64,000 bases of DNA from Chlorobiota bacterium (GCA_016868665.1 VGGK01000005.1:24748-88747); one strand, 5' to 3'. Shown: positions 44,884 to 55,706, counted from the first letter of the stretch. Notes: a model not told the origin generated them from the sequence alone. Translations and numbers: made by a program.

Positions 44884-47800
44884 TCAATGGACATCCGAAA
44901 AGAGCTCTTCCCGCAAGGCAGGTTCAACCTCTTCTGCAGTAACCCTGCGTCTTTCGACAAGTGCAATGACCCCCTGCTTCGCACGGTTGAAAAGCACCAG
45001 CAGTGCAGGCAGCATGATAAGAGTCAGCGTAGTACCGAACAGCAGTCCGTAAGCCACGGAGATCGCCATCGGAGAAAGAAACTGCGCCTGGCGGCTCTGT
45101 TCGAAAATAAGCGGCCCGAGACCGGCAACCGTCGTCAGGGAAGTAAGGATGATCGGACGGAACCTGCTGATGCCCGTTTCATACAGCGTACCGAGAAAAT
45201 CTCCGCCCTCTTTGAGCCTTGCGTTCATTGTGCTTATGAAAACAAGCGAGTCGTTGACGACTATGCCGATCAGGGCAATCACGCCGTAAAGCGAGAGCAT
45301 GCTGAGAATATAACCCTGGATGAAATGGCCCCAGGCGACGCCGACAAGACTGAACGGTATGAGAATCAGAACGATGAACGCCTGCAGAAATGACCGGAAT
45401 GTCACGACAATGATAAGATACATGATGAGAAAAAGCACGGGAAAGGCAATTTTCATCGATCCGGTGGTTTTGCCGCTCTCCCGGCTTTGTCCCTCGAAAT
45501 TGAAACTGACGTCAGGAAATTCGTCGAGAACGCCAGGCATGACGTCAGTACGGATGGTTTCCAGGAGATCCGGAACCGCCGTGTTCGGATCCGAAACATT
45601 GGCCTCGATTTTTACGATCCGCTGGGCATCGATATGGTTGATCGCGGAGACCCCGCGAGATATGGTAATCCCTGCAATCTCCCCGAGAGGCACCGTACGA
45701 CCGTCAGAAAGCCTGATGCGCATCGCTTCGAGCGCCCTGAGCGATGCGCGCTCATGCTCGCGGTAACGAATCCATACCTTGACTTCGTCGATACCTTTCT
45801 GCAGCCTCTGCGTTTCGAGACCGAAATACGCGCTCCGCACCTGGCTCATGACATCCGATGTCGTGAGCCCAAGCCCGTAAGCCCTTGCGTTCAGGGTAAT
45901 CGAAACCTCCTCGAGACCGGGAGGATCATTATCGGAAACATCCTTGAGCTCCTTCATATTTTTCAGCAGGAGCTCAAGCTTCTCCTTGGCGGCCCTGAGC
46001 TGCTGCAGATTATCGCTTTTCAGGGCGATGGATACCGGCATGCCCCACATACCCGCTCCTCCGATCAGGAGTTTCGTCGCACCCTGAACCCGGCCTGTTT
46101 TCGTGCGGATCCGGTCGGCTATCTCCTGGCTGTCGATCCTGCGGAGACGGCTGTCGACAAGGGATATCCGCAGTCCGCCCTGATGTCCTTTCGGCCCGAT
46201 CGTCCTGCCGATAGCGGTCACAAGGCCCTCGCCGCCTCCCTGCTCGTGCATATACTCGTCGTTTACCTGCCATACCTTCCGTTCCATATCGGCAAGAACT
46301 CCGAGGGTTACGGAATCTCGTGCACCGGCCTGCATTTCAAGAGTCACCTGTATGTTGTCCTGCTCGATAACCGGGAAAAATGTGGTTTTGATAAGCCCGC
46401 CCTGCATGGCGCCGAAAGTGATGAAAAAAAGTGCGACCGGAATTGCCGCAGTTATAAGCGGATTATTGATGCTGAATTTCAGTACGGGAGCGTAGAGAAG
46501 ATCCCGCTGAAAATGCAGAAAAGCCTCCGACTTCCTCAGGAGCCAGCTCTTGCCGCCCGGAGCCTCATGAAGCGCTCTGGAGTGCGCAATGTGGGCAGGA
46601 AGAATGAAGACGCTCTCCACGAGGGAGATCAGCAGCGTCGTAATCGCGACGAAGGCGATATCCTTGACCCGTTTGCCGAGATCGCCGTCGAGGAAAAGAA
46701 AGAGCATAAAAAGCACCACCGTCGTCATGATAGCCGCGGTTATTGCTGGCAGAACCTCGAGCGTTCCCGAAATTGCCGCCTGCATGGGCTTCTCCCCTTT
46801 TTCGTAACGCTGATAGATGCTCTCGGCAATCACGATACCGTCGTCAACCAGAATGCCGACCACAAGAATCATGGCAAGCAGCGAAACCACGTTGATGGTC
46901 AGTCCATAGATTGAACCGAGAATGAACATGCCGGCGAACGAGAAAGGAATGCCTGCGGCGACCCAAAGGGCAAGACGGGGGTTGAGCGAAAACGAGAGAA
47001 ACAGCACCACAAGAATCATGCCCAGAATGCCGTTGCTGCTGAGAATATCCGCTCGCTCCCTGACGATCGCCGAACCGTCTCGCAGCACTTCCGCACGCAC
47101 ATCGGAATGCCGGGCATCGAACTCCTGCATATACTTCCTGACCCCTTCGGCAATAACGAACATATCCTCGTCAGCGCTTTTTTCGATATCGACGGTGACC
47201 GAAGGCTTTCCGTCGAACCATGTGCGGTCGGGAACCTCCGACCATCGGTCGCGCACCGAGGCTACATCGCGAAGACGAACCACGGAACCTCCGGAGACTG
47301 CACGTACGACGATATTTTCCAGTTCTGCAGCGCTGTACCCTTTGTTATCGGCCCTGATAAGCAGCTCCTCTTTCGAACCGCGAATCGTACCCCCGGTTAT
47401 CTTGAGATTGGTACGGTTCACAGCCGCGGCGATTTCGGAAAACGCAAGACCGTAGGACCGCATGGCTGTTTCGCTGACGCTGATTTCGATCTCCTCCTCG
47501 GGAAAGCCGCTCAGCGTTACTTTAGAGGCGATACCGGCATTGCGAAGGTCCCGCTCGACGCGGCGGGCATATGTTTTCAGAGTCAGAAGATCGACGTCGC
47601 CGTAGAGCGCATAGGCCACGACAAAATCCCTTCGATCCTGCTTGTATATCTGCATCTTTTCAAGCCCTGCAGGAAACGAACCGATCTGATCGACCGCATT
47701 GGTAACCTCCTGAAGCAGTTCGTTGGCATCGACGTTTTTTTTCAATTCCACGGTAATCGTGGCGCTGTTCTCAGCCGAAACGGATGTCACGCGGTCGATA

Positions 47801-48030
47801 CCGGTCACGCCCTTGAGCTTGTCTTCGATTTTCAGGGTCACCCCCTCCTCGAGTTCTTCCGGAGAAGCTCCTGGCCAGGTTGCGGTAACATATATGAAAT
47901 TCGGCGGAATATCGGGAAAGAAGGTGGTCCTGATCTGGCTGAATGCAAGCAGACCGAAAAGCATCACTGCTAGATAGATGGCGTTGCTGAGCACCGGATA
48001 TCTGACGAAATGCCTGATGACTGCTTTCAA
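44884..48030 (-). CDS. RND-family efflux pump, inner-membrane subunit
   Basis: This 1048-residue RND transporter has GILVDDGIVIAESIYQRYEKG in helix 4, carrying the proton-relay Asp pair, and the family duplication of two six-helix bundles with large periplasmic loops. The N-terminus (MKAVIRHFVRYPVLSNAIYL) differs from the other pump in the window, so the two are distinct paralogs. The second half carries VALIGIVVNDSLVFIS in the equivalent place. The substrate is unknown. It is transcribed after the adaptor and before TolC. Confidence 0.93.
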   Translation of the reverse strand: MKAVIRHFVRYPVLSNAIYLAVMLFGLLAFSQIRTTFFPDIPPNFIYVTATWPGASPEELEEGVTLKIEDKLKGVTGIDRVTSVSAENSATITVELKKNVDANELLQEVTNAVDQIGSFPAGLEKMQIYKQDRRDFVVAYALYGDVDLLTLKTYARRVERDLRNAGIASKVTLSGFPEEEIEISVSETAMRSYGLAFSEIAAAVNRTNLKITGGTIRGSKEELLIRADNKGYSAAELENIVVRAVSGGSVVRLRDVASVRDRWSEVPDRTWFDGKPSVTVDIEKSADEDMFVIAEGVRKYMQEFDARHSDVRAEVLRDGSAIVRERADILSSNGILGMILVVLFLSFSLNPRLALWVAAGIPFSFAGMFILGSIYGLTINVVSLLAMILVVGILVDDGIVIAESIYQRYEKGEKPMQAAISGTLEVLPAITAAIMTTVVLFMLFLFLDGDLGKRVKDIAFVAITTLLISLVESVFILPAHIAHSRALHEAPGGKSWLLRKSEAFLHFQRDLLYAPVLKFSINNPLITAAIPVALFFITFGAMQGGLIKTTFFPVIEQDNIQVTLEMQAGARDSVTLGVLADMERKVWQVNDEYMHEQGGGEGLVTAIGRTIGPKGHQGGLRISLVDSRLRRIDSQEIADRIRTKTGRVQGATKLLIGGAGMWGMPVSIALKSDNLQQLRAAKEKLELLLKNMKELKDVSDNDPPGLEEVSITLNARAYGLGLTTSDVMSQVRSAYFGLETQRLQKGIDEVKVWIRYREHERASLRALEAMRIRLSDGRTVPLGEIAGITISRGVSAINHIDAQRIVKIEANVSDPNTAVPDLLETIRTDVMPGVLDEFPDVSFNFEGQSRESGKTTGSMKIAFPVLFLIMYLIIVVTFRSFLQAFIVLILIPFSLVGVAWGHFIQGYILSMLSLYGVIALIGIVVNDSLVFISTMNARLKEGGDFLGTLYETGISRFRPIILTSLTTVAGLGPLIFEQSRQAQFLSPMAISVAYGLLFGTTLTLIMLPALLVLFNRAKQGVIALVERRRVTAEEVEPALREELFSDVH

Positions 48031-48082
48031 GGGCGCCTCCGTTCTCTTGCGTTTTGATTGCGGAACCTTAGCTGCATGGCAT

Positions 48083-49216
48083 TCAGGGCTTCAGATACAA
48101 AGAGGCATCCTTGCCATCGAACATGCCTGGAACCATCTCGACAGGGAGCCGGATGCCGTCGGGAAGTCCGGCAATGATGGCCCGATCGTCATGGTAGGCA
48201 AGAACATCGACCTTCTTCAGCACAAAACGTGAGCCCTCGATCACATATACGCGGTTTTCTTCCTGAACCATCTTGCGGGGAATACTGAATGCCCCGTTGA
48301 AAGTTACCGGAATACGAGCGGTAAGATACATGCCGTCCCTGAGCCGCGGATCAGCAAGATCGATATAGACCGATACCGATTGTGTGCTCGGCGTAATATT
48401 GGTATTGATACGCCTGATTACCCCCTGAACGGCGCCGCTGAAATCCTCCGATACGACAGGAACAGGGGTGCCTGATCTCAGCAATGCCGCCTGCCGGATT
48501 CCGACCGAGGCCTGCAGTTCATAGCTGCCCGTTGCCGCAAACTCTCCGATTTTCTGTCCGGTTCGTATCAATGCACCCGGATTGACTTCTGACATGGTGA
48601 CCACTCCGTCGAAAGGAGCTATGATGCGGTATTTCGAGAGCGTTGCTTCCATGCTTTTAATTGCATAGAATCTGTTGTACACGTTGCGCGCAGCAAGGTA
48701 GTTCCGCTCACGGTCCGACGCCGGTTCAGGAAGGGCCGGCACAGGCGCTTCTATCCGGAACGTTTCGGTATAACGCTTCCATTTGTCGGACTCCCGGGGA
48801 AAATCGATGATAATATCGGGAAGCACAAGCGTCATCAGATTGAGAAAACTGCTCTTTTCGGCAAGCACGCTGTTGCGGTAAACACTGTCGTCGATAACGA
48901 GCAGCGTCTCTCCACGGCGAAACGAGCTTCCTTCCCTGAACAGCCTGGTCCCGTCCCGGAACACGCCCGAGACTTCCGCATAGATTTCGATTTTCCTGAC
49001 AGCCTCGATCGAACCGCTCGTTTCAAGCGGTATGGAAACCATACCGTTCCGAACCGTCGCAACCTGCAGCGCTGCCGCGGAAGGGCCTTTTTTCTGAGTC
49101 GCCGACTCCGGCTTCTGCCTTCCAAGCAATCCGCCCAGCATGATTCCAGCCAGAATGATCGCCCCCGCAACGGCCAGTGAGAGATACTTTTTTCCTGCCT
49201 CCATACTTTTGCTCAT
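48083..49216 (-). CDS. RND efflux periplasmic adaptor (membrane fusion protein)
   Basis: This 377-residue adaptor has one N-terminal membrane helix (AVAGAIILAGIMLGGLLG). A lipoyl-like half-motif (IEIYAEVSGVFRDG) is followed by a helical hairpin interrupted by a Pro-rich turn, a second lipoyl half (RIIAPFDGVVTMSEVNPGA) and a beta-barrel. The ATG at 49216 is preferred because AGAGG lies 7 nt upstream. A Nudix gene starts upstream and its stop lies 38 bp before this start. Confidence 0.9.
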   Translation of the reverse strand: MSKSMEAGKKYLSLAVAGAIILAGIMLGGLLGRQKPESATQKKGPSAAALQVATVRNGMVSIPLETSGSIEAVRKIEIYAEVSGVFRDGTRLFREGSSFRRGETLLVIDDSVYRNSVLAEKSSFLNLMTLVLPDIIIDFPRESDKWKRYTETFRIEAPVPALPEPASDRERNYLAARNVYNRFYAIKSMEATLSKYRIIAPFDGVVTMSEVNPGALIRTGQKIGEFAATGSYELQASVGIRQAALLRSGTPVPVVSEDFSGAVQGVIRRINTNITPSTQSVSVYIDLADPRLRDGMYLTARIPVTFNGAFSIPRKMVQEENRVYVIEGSRFVLKKVDVLAYHDDRAIIAGLPDGIRLPVEMVPGMFDGKDASLYLKP

Positions 49217-49254
49217 GTGCATGCCTCTTCTGATGGTACTATAACCGATGCCCT

Positions 49255-49650
49255 TCAAGAACAACCCAAACCGAAAAAAATCGATACGAGAGCCTTAAGT
49301 TCATCGTGATACAACATGTTTAAAGCCTCTCCCGGAGTAACGACCCTGCGTTGACGCAGGTACATTTCATCCCATTCTTCAAGCATGGTTTCGATATACA
49401 TGGGATAGACCTTTACCGAAAACCCTTTACCGAACTTCCGGTAACGGTATTCGCCTATATGATCGCCATGAACCTTTCCGATAAGACCGGCCTCTTCATA
49501 AGCCTCCTTGGCCGCCGATTCGGCAGGCGAAATACCCCGTTCCACATATCCTTTCGGAATGATCCAGCGATCGGACTTTCTTGCCGTTATGAGTACGAGT
49601 CTGTCATCGAGCAGGGGGATTACCCCGGACTGTTTAAAAAACCTTTTCAA
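49255..49650 (-). CDS. Nudix hydrolase with altered Nudix box
   Basis: This 131-residue Nudix-fold protein has RWIIPKGYVERGIS leading into AAKEAYEEAGL, the box at about residues 34-56. The catalytic REUxEE part is present as KEAYEE, but the Glu expected after the first G-x5 is Ile. The only in-frame initiator is TTG at 49650, because a stop lies just upstream. Such small proteins (DIPP/MutT-like) hydrolyse nucleoside diphosphates linked to another group; the target is unknown. Confidence 0.85.
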   Translation of the reverse strand: MKRFFKQSGVIPLLDDRLVLITARKSDRWIIPKGYVERGISPAESAAKEAYEEAGLIGKVHGDHIGEYRYRKFGKGFSVKVYPMYIETMLEEWDEMYLRQRRVVTPGEALNMLYHDELKALVSIFFGLGCS

Positions 49651-49825
49651 CGCAGCTTCTGCAGGGTTCTTTTTTTATTTTTTAATCGCACGCCGATAAA
49701 ATACGATTGATTTTGATTTTTCCGTCATACCACAACAATCCCCGCCAAAGTTCTGATTTACCCTGAAATTCATTAAAATAAACGAGAGTATCTTTCATAT
49801 AACCCCATACAACAACACTCCTGCC

Positions 49826-50803
49826 ATGAAAGCCATCATCCCTGTTGCCGGTGTCGGCACGCGCCTGCGTCCGCATACCTTCTCCCATCCCAAAGTGCTG
49901 CTGAACGTAGCCGGAAAACCCATCATCGGCCACATCATGGACAAGCTTATCACTGCCGGCATCGACGAAGCCATTGTTATCGTCGGCTATCTGGGCAACA
50001 TGGTCGAGGAGTGGCTGAGAAAGCACTATTCGATCAGATTCACATTCGTCAACCAGGCCGAGATGCTGGGACTGGCGCATGCGATCTGGATGTGCAAACC
50101 ATACGTCAACCCGGATGAACCGGTATTCATCATCCTCGGCGACACCATCTTCGAAGTGGATCTGCAGCCCGTACTGCAAAGCGGAATATCAACCCTCGGC
50201 GTTCACGAAGTGGACGACCCCAGACGGTTCGGCGTAGCAGTCACCGAAAACGGCAACATCGTCAGACTGGTCGAAAAGCCCGACGAGCCGGTAAGCAAGC
50301 TTGCGATCGTCGGCCTTTACTTTATAAAAAATGCCGGTTCGCTTTTCTCATCGATCGATTACATAATCGAAAACGGCATCAGAACCAAGGGCGAATACCA
50401 GCTCACCGATGCCCTGCAGCTTATGATCGAACGCAATGAACCCTTCACGACCTTTCCGGTCAGCGGATGGTACGACTGCGGAAAACCCGAAACCCTGCTC
50501 TCGACAAACGAAACCCTTCTGCAGAAAAAACACACAACAGGATCCTATCCCGGCTGCATCATCAACAACCCGGTCTTCATTGCCGAAAACGCTTCTGTGG
50601 AAAACGCCATTATCGGGCCGAACGCAACCATCGGCGAACATGCCGTGGTCTCGGATGCGATCATCAGGGACTCCATTATCGGAAACGGCGCAAAGGTAAG
50701 CAGCATCATGATCAATAACTCCATTATCGGCAACAGCGCCTCTATCGGCGGCAGTCCTCATGAAATCAATATCGGCGACTGCTCGGAAATCAGGCTGCGG
50801 TAA
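49826..50803 (+). CDS. Sugar-phosphate nucleotidyltransferase with left-handed beta-helix
   Basis: This 325-residue protein has an N-terminal nucleotidyltransferase domain with GVGTRLRPHTFSHPKVLL (nucleotide-binding loop) and ILGDTIF (metal-binding Asp). A C-terminal hexapeptide-repeat helix follows (NPVFIAENASVENAIIGPNA and successive I-G-x-x-A/S-x-I turns). This is the layout of glucose-1-phosphate thymidylyl/uridylyl/guanylyltransferases that make NDP-sugars for polysaccharides; the specific sugar is uncertain. It ends just before the metK leader RNA. Confidence 0.85.
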   Translation: MKAIIPVAGVGTRLRPHTFSHPKVLLNVAGKPIIGHIMDKLITAGIDEAIVIVGYLGNMVEEWLRKHYSIRFTFVNQAEMLGLAHAIWMCKPYVNPDEPVFIILGDTIFEVDLQPVLQSGISTLGVHEVDDPRRFGVAVTENGNIVRLVEKPDEPVSKLAIVGLYFIKNAGSLFSSIDYIIENGIRTKGEYQLTDALQLMIERNEPFTTFPVSGWYDCGKPETLLSTNETLLQKKHTTGSYPGCIINNPVFIAENASVENAIIGPNATIGEHAVVSDAIIRDSIIGNGAKVSSIMINNSIIGNSASIGGSPHEINIGDCSEIRLR

Positions 50804-50811
50804 GAGATTTT

Positions 50812-50840
50812 TTGCATGAATGACGCCGATTGCTTACATT
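50812..50840 (+). promoter_or_regulatory. Candidate sigma-70 promoter of metK-ahcY
   Basis: TTGCAT and TACATT are spaced by 17 nt, about 37 bp before the first stem of the metK leader RNA. Transcription from here would include the whole structured element. The call is from pattern only. Confidence 0.35.
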
Positions 50841-50876
50841 TTTGCTTTGTTATGCAACGGCATCCCCATTACCTAT

Positions 50877-50942
50877 GGACACGGTGCCGCAGGCTTGCCG
50901 GGAAAACCTTTTCCGGCACCTGCAGGAAGGTTTTCCGTGTCC
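50877..50942 (+). promoter_or_regulatory. SAM-Chlorobi-type structured leader RNA of metK-ahcY
   Basis: The 66-nt core lies about 100 nt before metK. P1 pairs GGACACGG (50877-50884) with CCGTGTCC (50935-50942). Inside, GCAGG (50889-50893) pairs with CCTGC (50919-50923), and GCCGG (50897-50901) with CCGGC (50913-50917). The loop GGAAAACCTT (50901-50910) is exactly complementary to AAGGTTTTCC (50927-50936), a 10-bp pseudoknot or switching helix that competes with part of P1. Position and shape match the SAM-Chlorobi motif, found upstream of metK and ahcY in Chlorobi and proposed to sense S-adenosylmethionine or S-adenosylhomocysteine. Identification is from the motif description; no alignment was run. 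Confidence 0.8.
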
Positions 50943-51039
50943 AGTCGTTTCCCGCTGAAATTCCACTTGCCGGAAATCCGCCTCCTGACGTTTTTTCTTT
51001 CGTTCATGTTGTTCGTTTAACCAAAACACTACCAGAACC

Positions 51040-52254
51040 ATGTCACAGTCAAGGTATTTCTTTACCTCCGAATCCGTTTCCGAAGGACACCCGGACAAAG
51101 TTTCCGATCAGATTTCCGATGCCGTGCTTGACGAGTTTCTTCGCCAGGACCCCAATTCAAGAGTAGCGTGCGAAACATTCGTCACCACCGGTCAGGTTAT
51201 CGTCGGCGGCGAAGTCACCACAAAGGGTATCGTCGATATTCAGAAGATCGCCCGCAGGGTCGTCACTGAAATCGGTTACACAAAGGGCGAATACATGTTC
51301 GAAGCCAACTCCTGCGGTGTACTCTCCGCCTTGCACAGCCAGTCGCCCGACATCAACCGTGGCGTTGACCGCAAGGAAGAAATCGCCGACGAGTTCGACC
51401 GCGTCGGAGCCGGCGACCAGGGCATGATGTTCGGCTATGCCTGTACGGAAACTCCCGAGCTGATGCCTGCAGCCATCCAGTTCGCCCAGCAGCTTGTCAA
51501 GAAACTTGCCGAAATCCGCAAGGAAGGCAAAATCATGACCTACCTCCGCCCCGACTCGAAAAGCCAGGTGACCCTCGAATATATCGATGATAAAGTCGCC
51601 CGCGTCGATGCCGTGGTTGTTTCGACCCAGCACGATCCGGAACCTGAAGGCATGAGCGAAGCCGAGTTCCAGGCCGTTATCAAAAAAGACATTATCGAAA
51701 ATGTCGTCAGAAAAGTCATTCCTGCAGAACTGCTCGATGAAAACACAAAATTCCACATCAACCCGACAGGGCGCTTTGAAATCGGCGGACCTCACGGCGA
51801 CACCGGTCTGACCGGCCGCAAGATCATTGTCGATACCTACGGCGGCGCGGCACCTCACGGCGGCGGCGCATTCAGCGGCAAAGACCCCTCGAAAGTCGAT
51901 CGCAGCGCAGCTTACGCTTCGCGCCACGTTGCAAAGAACATCGTTGCCGCAGGACTTGCCGACAAATGCACCGTACAGGTATCCTACGCTATCGGCGTGG
52001 CACGTCCCGTGTCGATCTACATCAACACCCATGGAACCGCCAAACAAGGCCTCAGCGACGCAGAGATCCAGGAAAAAGCCGAACAGATCTTCGATCTTCG
52101 TCCGGCAGCCATCATAAGAAGGTTCAATCTCGACAGACCTCATGGCTGGTGCTACCAGGAAACCGCCGCTTACGGTCACTTCGGCCGCGAGAACTTCCCG
52201 TGGGAAAAAACCGACAAGGTCGAAGAGCTGAAAAAAGCATTCAACCTGGCCTGA
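51040..52254 (+). CDS. metK: S-adenosylmethionine synthase
   Basis: This 404-residue MetK carries [19 protein letters not shown] near residues 17-35, the ATP-binding [12 protein letters not shown] near 125-136, and the phosphate loop [16 protein letters not shown] near 272-287. It joins ATP and methionine to give SAM. It is the first gene of the operon controlled by the SAM-Chlorobi-type leader, and its partner ahcY follows 88 bp downstream. No strong ribosome binding site is visible in ACCAGAACCATG, fitting control at the leader. Confidence 0.98.
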   Translation: MSQSRYFFTSESVSEGHPDKVSDQISDAVLDEFLRQDPNSRVACETFVTTGQVIVGGEVTTKGIVDIQKIARRVVTEIGYTKGEYMFEANSCGVLSALHSQSPDINRGVDRKEEIADEFDRVGAGDQGMMFGYACTETPELMPAAIQFAQQLVKKLAEIRKEGKIMTYLRPDSKSQVTLEYIDDKVARVDAVVVSTQHDPEPEGMSEAEFQAVIKKDIIENVVRKVIPAELLDENTKFHINPTGRFEIGGPHGDTGLTGRKIIVDTYGGAAPHGGGAFSGKDPSKVDRSAAYASRHVAKNIVAAGLADKCTVQVSYAIGVARPVSIYINTHGTAKQGLSDAEIQEKAEQIFDLRPAAIIRRFNLDRPHGWCYQETAAYGHFGRENFPWEKTDKVEELKKAFNLA

Positions 52255-52267
52255 CCCGCAAACCTGA

Positions 52268-52307
52268 CCGAAACTCCGTTTCCCGCAGAAGGGAACCGGA
52301 GTTCCGG
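52268..52307 (+). promoter_or_regulatory. Hairpin in the metK-ahcY intergenic region
   Basis: AACTCCGTTTCCC pairs with GGGAACCGGAGTT with one internal mismatch around a GCAGAA loop; flanking CCGA/CCGG add a few more pairs. There is no T run right after it, so it is more likely an mRNA stability or processing element than a terminator. Confidence 0.5.
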
Positions 52308-52342
52308 CTTACTCTGAAACTTTTTTAAACCAACAGATACTC

Positions 52343-53758
<1,416 letters not shown>

Positions 53759-53773
53759 TCCCGCAAAGGTACA

Positions 53774-53815
53774 AAAACAGGAAAAGGCAGTCCGAAAGCT
53801 GCCTTTTCCTGTTTT
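53774..53815. terminator. Strong terminator after ahcY
   Basis: A perfect 17-bp stem (AAAACAGGAAAAGGCAG with CTGCCTTTTCCTGTTTT) closes an 8-nt loop. Terminal A/T runs let it work in both directions, for ahcY on the plus strand and tRNA-Gln on the minus strand. Confidence 0.85.
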
Positions 53816-53822
53816 ATTCTTC

Positions 53823-53862
53823 GATCAGTCGGATCAGTCAGATCGGACTGATCCGACTGATC
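53823..53862. repeat. Nested inverted repeat next to tRNA-Gln
   Basis: The arm GATCAGTCGGATCAGTC (53823-53839) and its exact complement (53846-53862) flank a 6-nt loop AGATCG. Each arm is itself two copies of GATCAGTC. There is no T run on either side. Confidence 0.8.
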
Positions 53863-53876
53863 CTGCCTTGCATATG

Positions 53877-53948
53877 CTGGGGCGGCAGGATTCGAACCTG
53901 CGAATGTCGGCTCCAAAGGCCGATGCCTTACCGCTTGGCGACGCCCCA
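53877..53948 (-). tRNA. tRNA-Gln (TTG)
   Basis: Minus-strand cloverleaf with acceptor TGGGGCG/CGCCCCA, anticodon loop CTTTGGA (anticodon TTG), T-loop GTTCGAATC and discriminator G. It stands alone, divergent from trpF. Confidence 0.97.
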
Positions 53949-54096
53949 ATACCATTTACAGGAACGGATAATACGGATTATCCTCGAAAAATCACAATCC
54001 GGCAAAACCCGCTAAAAGCTGAAAATGAATCTGAATGATATGCGCACTAAATAATCGGCGCAGCGTATATTGCGGCAAATAATCATCCGAACAACC

Positions 54097-54738
54097 ATGG
54101 TGAAAACAAAAATCTGCGGCATTACGCGACTTGAGGATGCCCTGGCCTGCTGTCGGGCAGGGGCAGATGCGCTTGGCTTCAACTTCAGCAGAAAAAGTCC
54201 GCGCTCGGTTACGCCTGAAAAAGCAGCTGCCATTATTGATTCGCTGCCCCCGTTCGTCAGTTGCGCGGGAATTTTCGTTGAGCATTCGCCGGCAGAGATC
54301 AATGCGATCTGCCGTCAATGCCGGCTCCAGTTGGCACAGCTCCACTCCGAAACCTATACTGCAGCTCAAGCCCTGGCGATCGAACAGGTGAAGATCATTC
54401 GCGTCTTCCGGCCCGATTCCGGTTTCGACACCGCCGAGGTCCATCGATACGCCAGAGAAAGCGGCGTCAGGACGTTTCTCTTTGATGCCTTCCGCCCCGG
54501 CATGGAAGGCGGAACCGGAGAGCGAATCCGACAGGATCTCGCATCGCGCATTTTCGGCGAACTGCGCGATACCTACTGTACAATTCTTGCCGGCGGACTC
54601 AATCCTGATAACGTTGCCGAAGCAGTACAACTGACACTCCCCTACGCCGTGGATACGGCAAGCGGCGTCGAAACATCTCCAGGCATCAAAAACGCCGACA
54701 GGATCCGGGCCTTCGTCGCCGCAGCCCACGCCAACTGA
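54097..54738 (+). CDS. trpF: Phosphoribosylanthranilate isomerase
   Basis: This 213-residue TIM-barrel protein begins MVKTKICGITRLEDA with the catalytic Cys in KICGIT. A central catalytic Asp region is seen in FLFDAFRPGMEGG, and phosphate binding is by LAGGLNPDN and the end-of-barrel VETSPGIKNADRI. It isomerises N-(5-phosphoribosyl)anthranilate in tryptophan synthesis. No other trp gene is nearby. It converges with the hydrolase gene 11 bp downstream. Confidence 0.95.
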   Translation: MVKTKICGITRLEDALACCRAGADALGFNFSRKSPRSVTPEKAAAIIDSLPPFVSCAGIFVEHSPAEINAICRQCRLQLAQLHSETYTAAQALAIEQVKIIRVFRPDSGFDTAEVHRYARESGVRTFLFDAFRPGMEGGTGERIRQDLASRIFGELRDTYCTILAGGLNPDNVAEAVQLTLPYAVDTASGVETSPGIKNADRIRAFVAAAHAN

Positions 54739-54749
54739 ACGCCCTCCGC

Positions 54750-55706
54750 TCAGTTGGCCAGAACATGACCGAGAATAAGTTCGGAAGTGGTATCGGGAAG
54801 CTCTACGGTGATGAGATGGCCGCAATCCGGCACGCAGACATAACTCCCTTTTTCGGTAAGCTCATGAAGTTTACGCGTATTTTCGCAGGTCATGATTGCG
54901 TCCCCTTCCCCGGCCACAAAAAGGATCGGCATATCGGCGGCACGAACCATTTCAGGCACCGATTCGGTCGTTTCAAGCGCGGTGATCTGACTGGTCGTCT
55001 GCTCGATAGCCTCGGGTGCGCAGAGGCCGAGACTTTTGAAGCCTATAAGAATATCATGCAGCATGACGGTGTTCTTTGCAAGCACGAGACGGGCGAAAAT
55101 ATAGGCCGGCAGCCACCAGGTAAGACCCCGGAGCAGGTTGTTGAACATGAAATTGATCGAGGCGGGAGCAACGGACGAAATAAATGCGTTGTTCGGCAGA
55201 TAGCCGAAATTGAAAAACGTCATCGATGCGATCCGCCCTGGAGCTGTCCGGGCATAATCGAGCGCAACGAAAGGTCCGAATGAAAAAGCCGCGATATGAA
55301 AACGCCCGAGGCCAAGCCGGCTAACCAGAGCCCCGAGATCCTGAGCGAAAAAATCGATATGATAGTGTTTGGCGGGATCGTTGTCCGACCAGCCGTGTCC
55401 CCGCATATCGTAGGCGATCGTCCTTATTCCCTCCTGATTGAGCGCCTTGATGACATGGTGCCACCACATCCACCAGCAGTCCCACCCGTGAATCAGCACC
55501 ACAACGGTTTTCGCATCTTCCGGTCCTGAATCGTGATAATGATGTACGATGCCGTTGAGTTCGATGAAACGGCTCTTCTCCATGAGCTCAAGCTCGTACT
55601 GCGCACGTCTGACTTCAGCAGTTGTTGAGGCATTGAGCTGCTCGAGAAGCTGAAGGCGGTAGTTTCTGAATTTAACGGTGGCCAGAGGCGGGATGGGCTG
55701 CTCCAT
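54750..55706 (-). CDS. Alpha/beta hydrolase
   Basis: This 318-residue protein has the oxyanion motif VVVLIHGWDCWWMWW and MRGHGWSD. The nucleophile elbow AFSFG has the first Gly of GxSxG replaced by Ala. The catalytic acid region is VAGEGDAIM and the His is in PDCGHLI. A helical N-terminal extension of about 45 residues precedes the fold. Function is unknown; relatives include epoxide hydrolases, esterases and BchO-like proteins. It has no signal peptide. Confidence 0.82.
   Translation of the reverse strand: MEQPIPPLATVKFRNYRLQLLEQLNASTTAEVRRAQYELELMEKSRFIELNGIVHHYHDSGPEDAKTVVVLIHGWDCWWMWWHHVIKALNQEGIRTIAYDMRGHGWSDNDPAKHYHIDFFAQDLGALVSRLGLGRFHIAAFSFGPFVALDYARTAPGRIASMTFFNFGYLPNNAFISSVAPASINFMFNNLLRGLTWWLPAYIFARLVLAKNTVMLHDILIGFKSLGLCAPEAIEQTTSQITALETTESVPEMVRAADMPILFVAGEGDAIMTCENTRKLHELTEKGSYVCVPDCGHLITVELPDTTSELILGHVLAN

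Noticed and set aside
45487..46914. A 475-codon open frame on the plus strand
   Set aside because: It lies opposite the RND pump gene and is His/Arg/Asp-rich without domain motifs, as expected for a shadow of a hydrophobic gene.
50877..50942. Class I, II or IV SAM riboswitch
   Set aside because: The conserved cores of those classes are absent; the fold and operon match the SAM-Chlorobi motif instead.
53823..53862. Terminator of ahcY or of tRNA-Gln
   Set aside because: There is no T run on either side, and a better terminator lies at 53774-53815.
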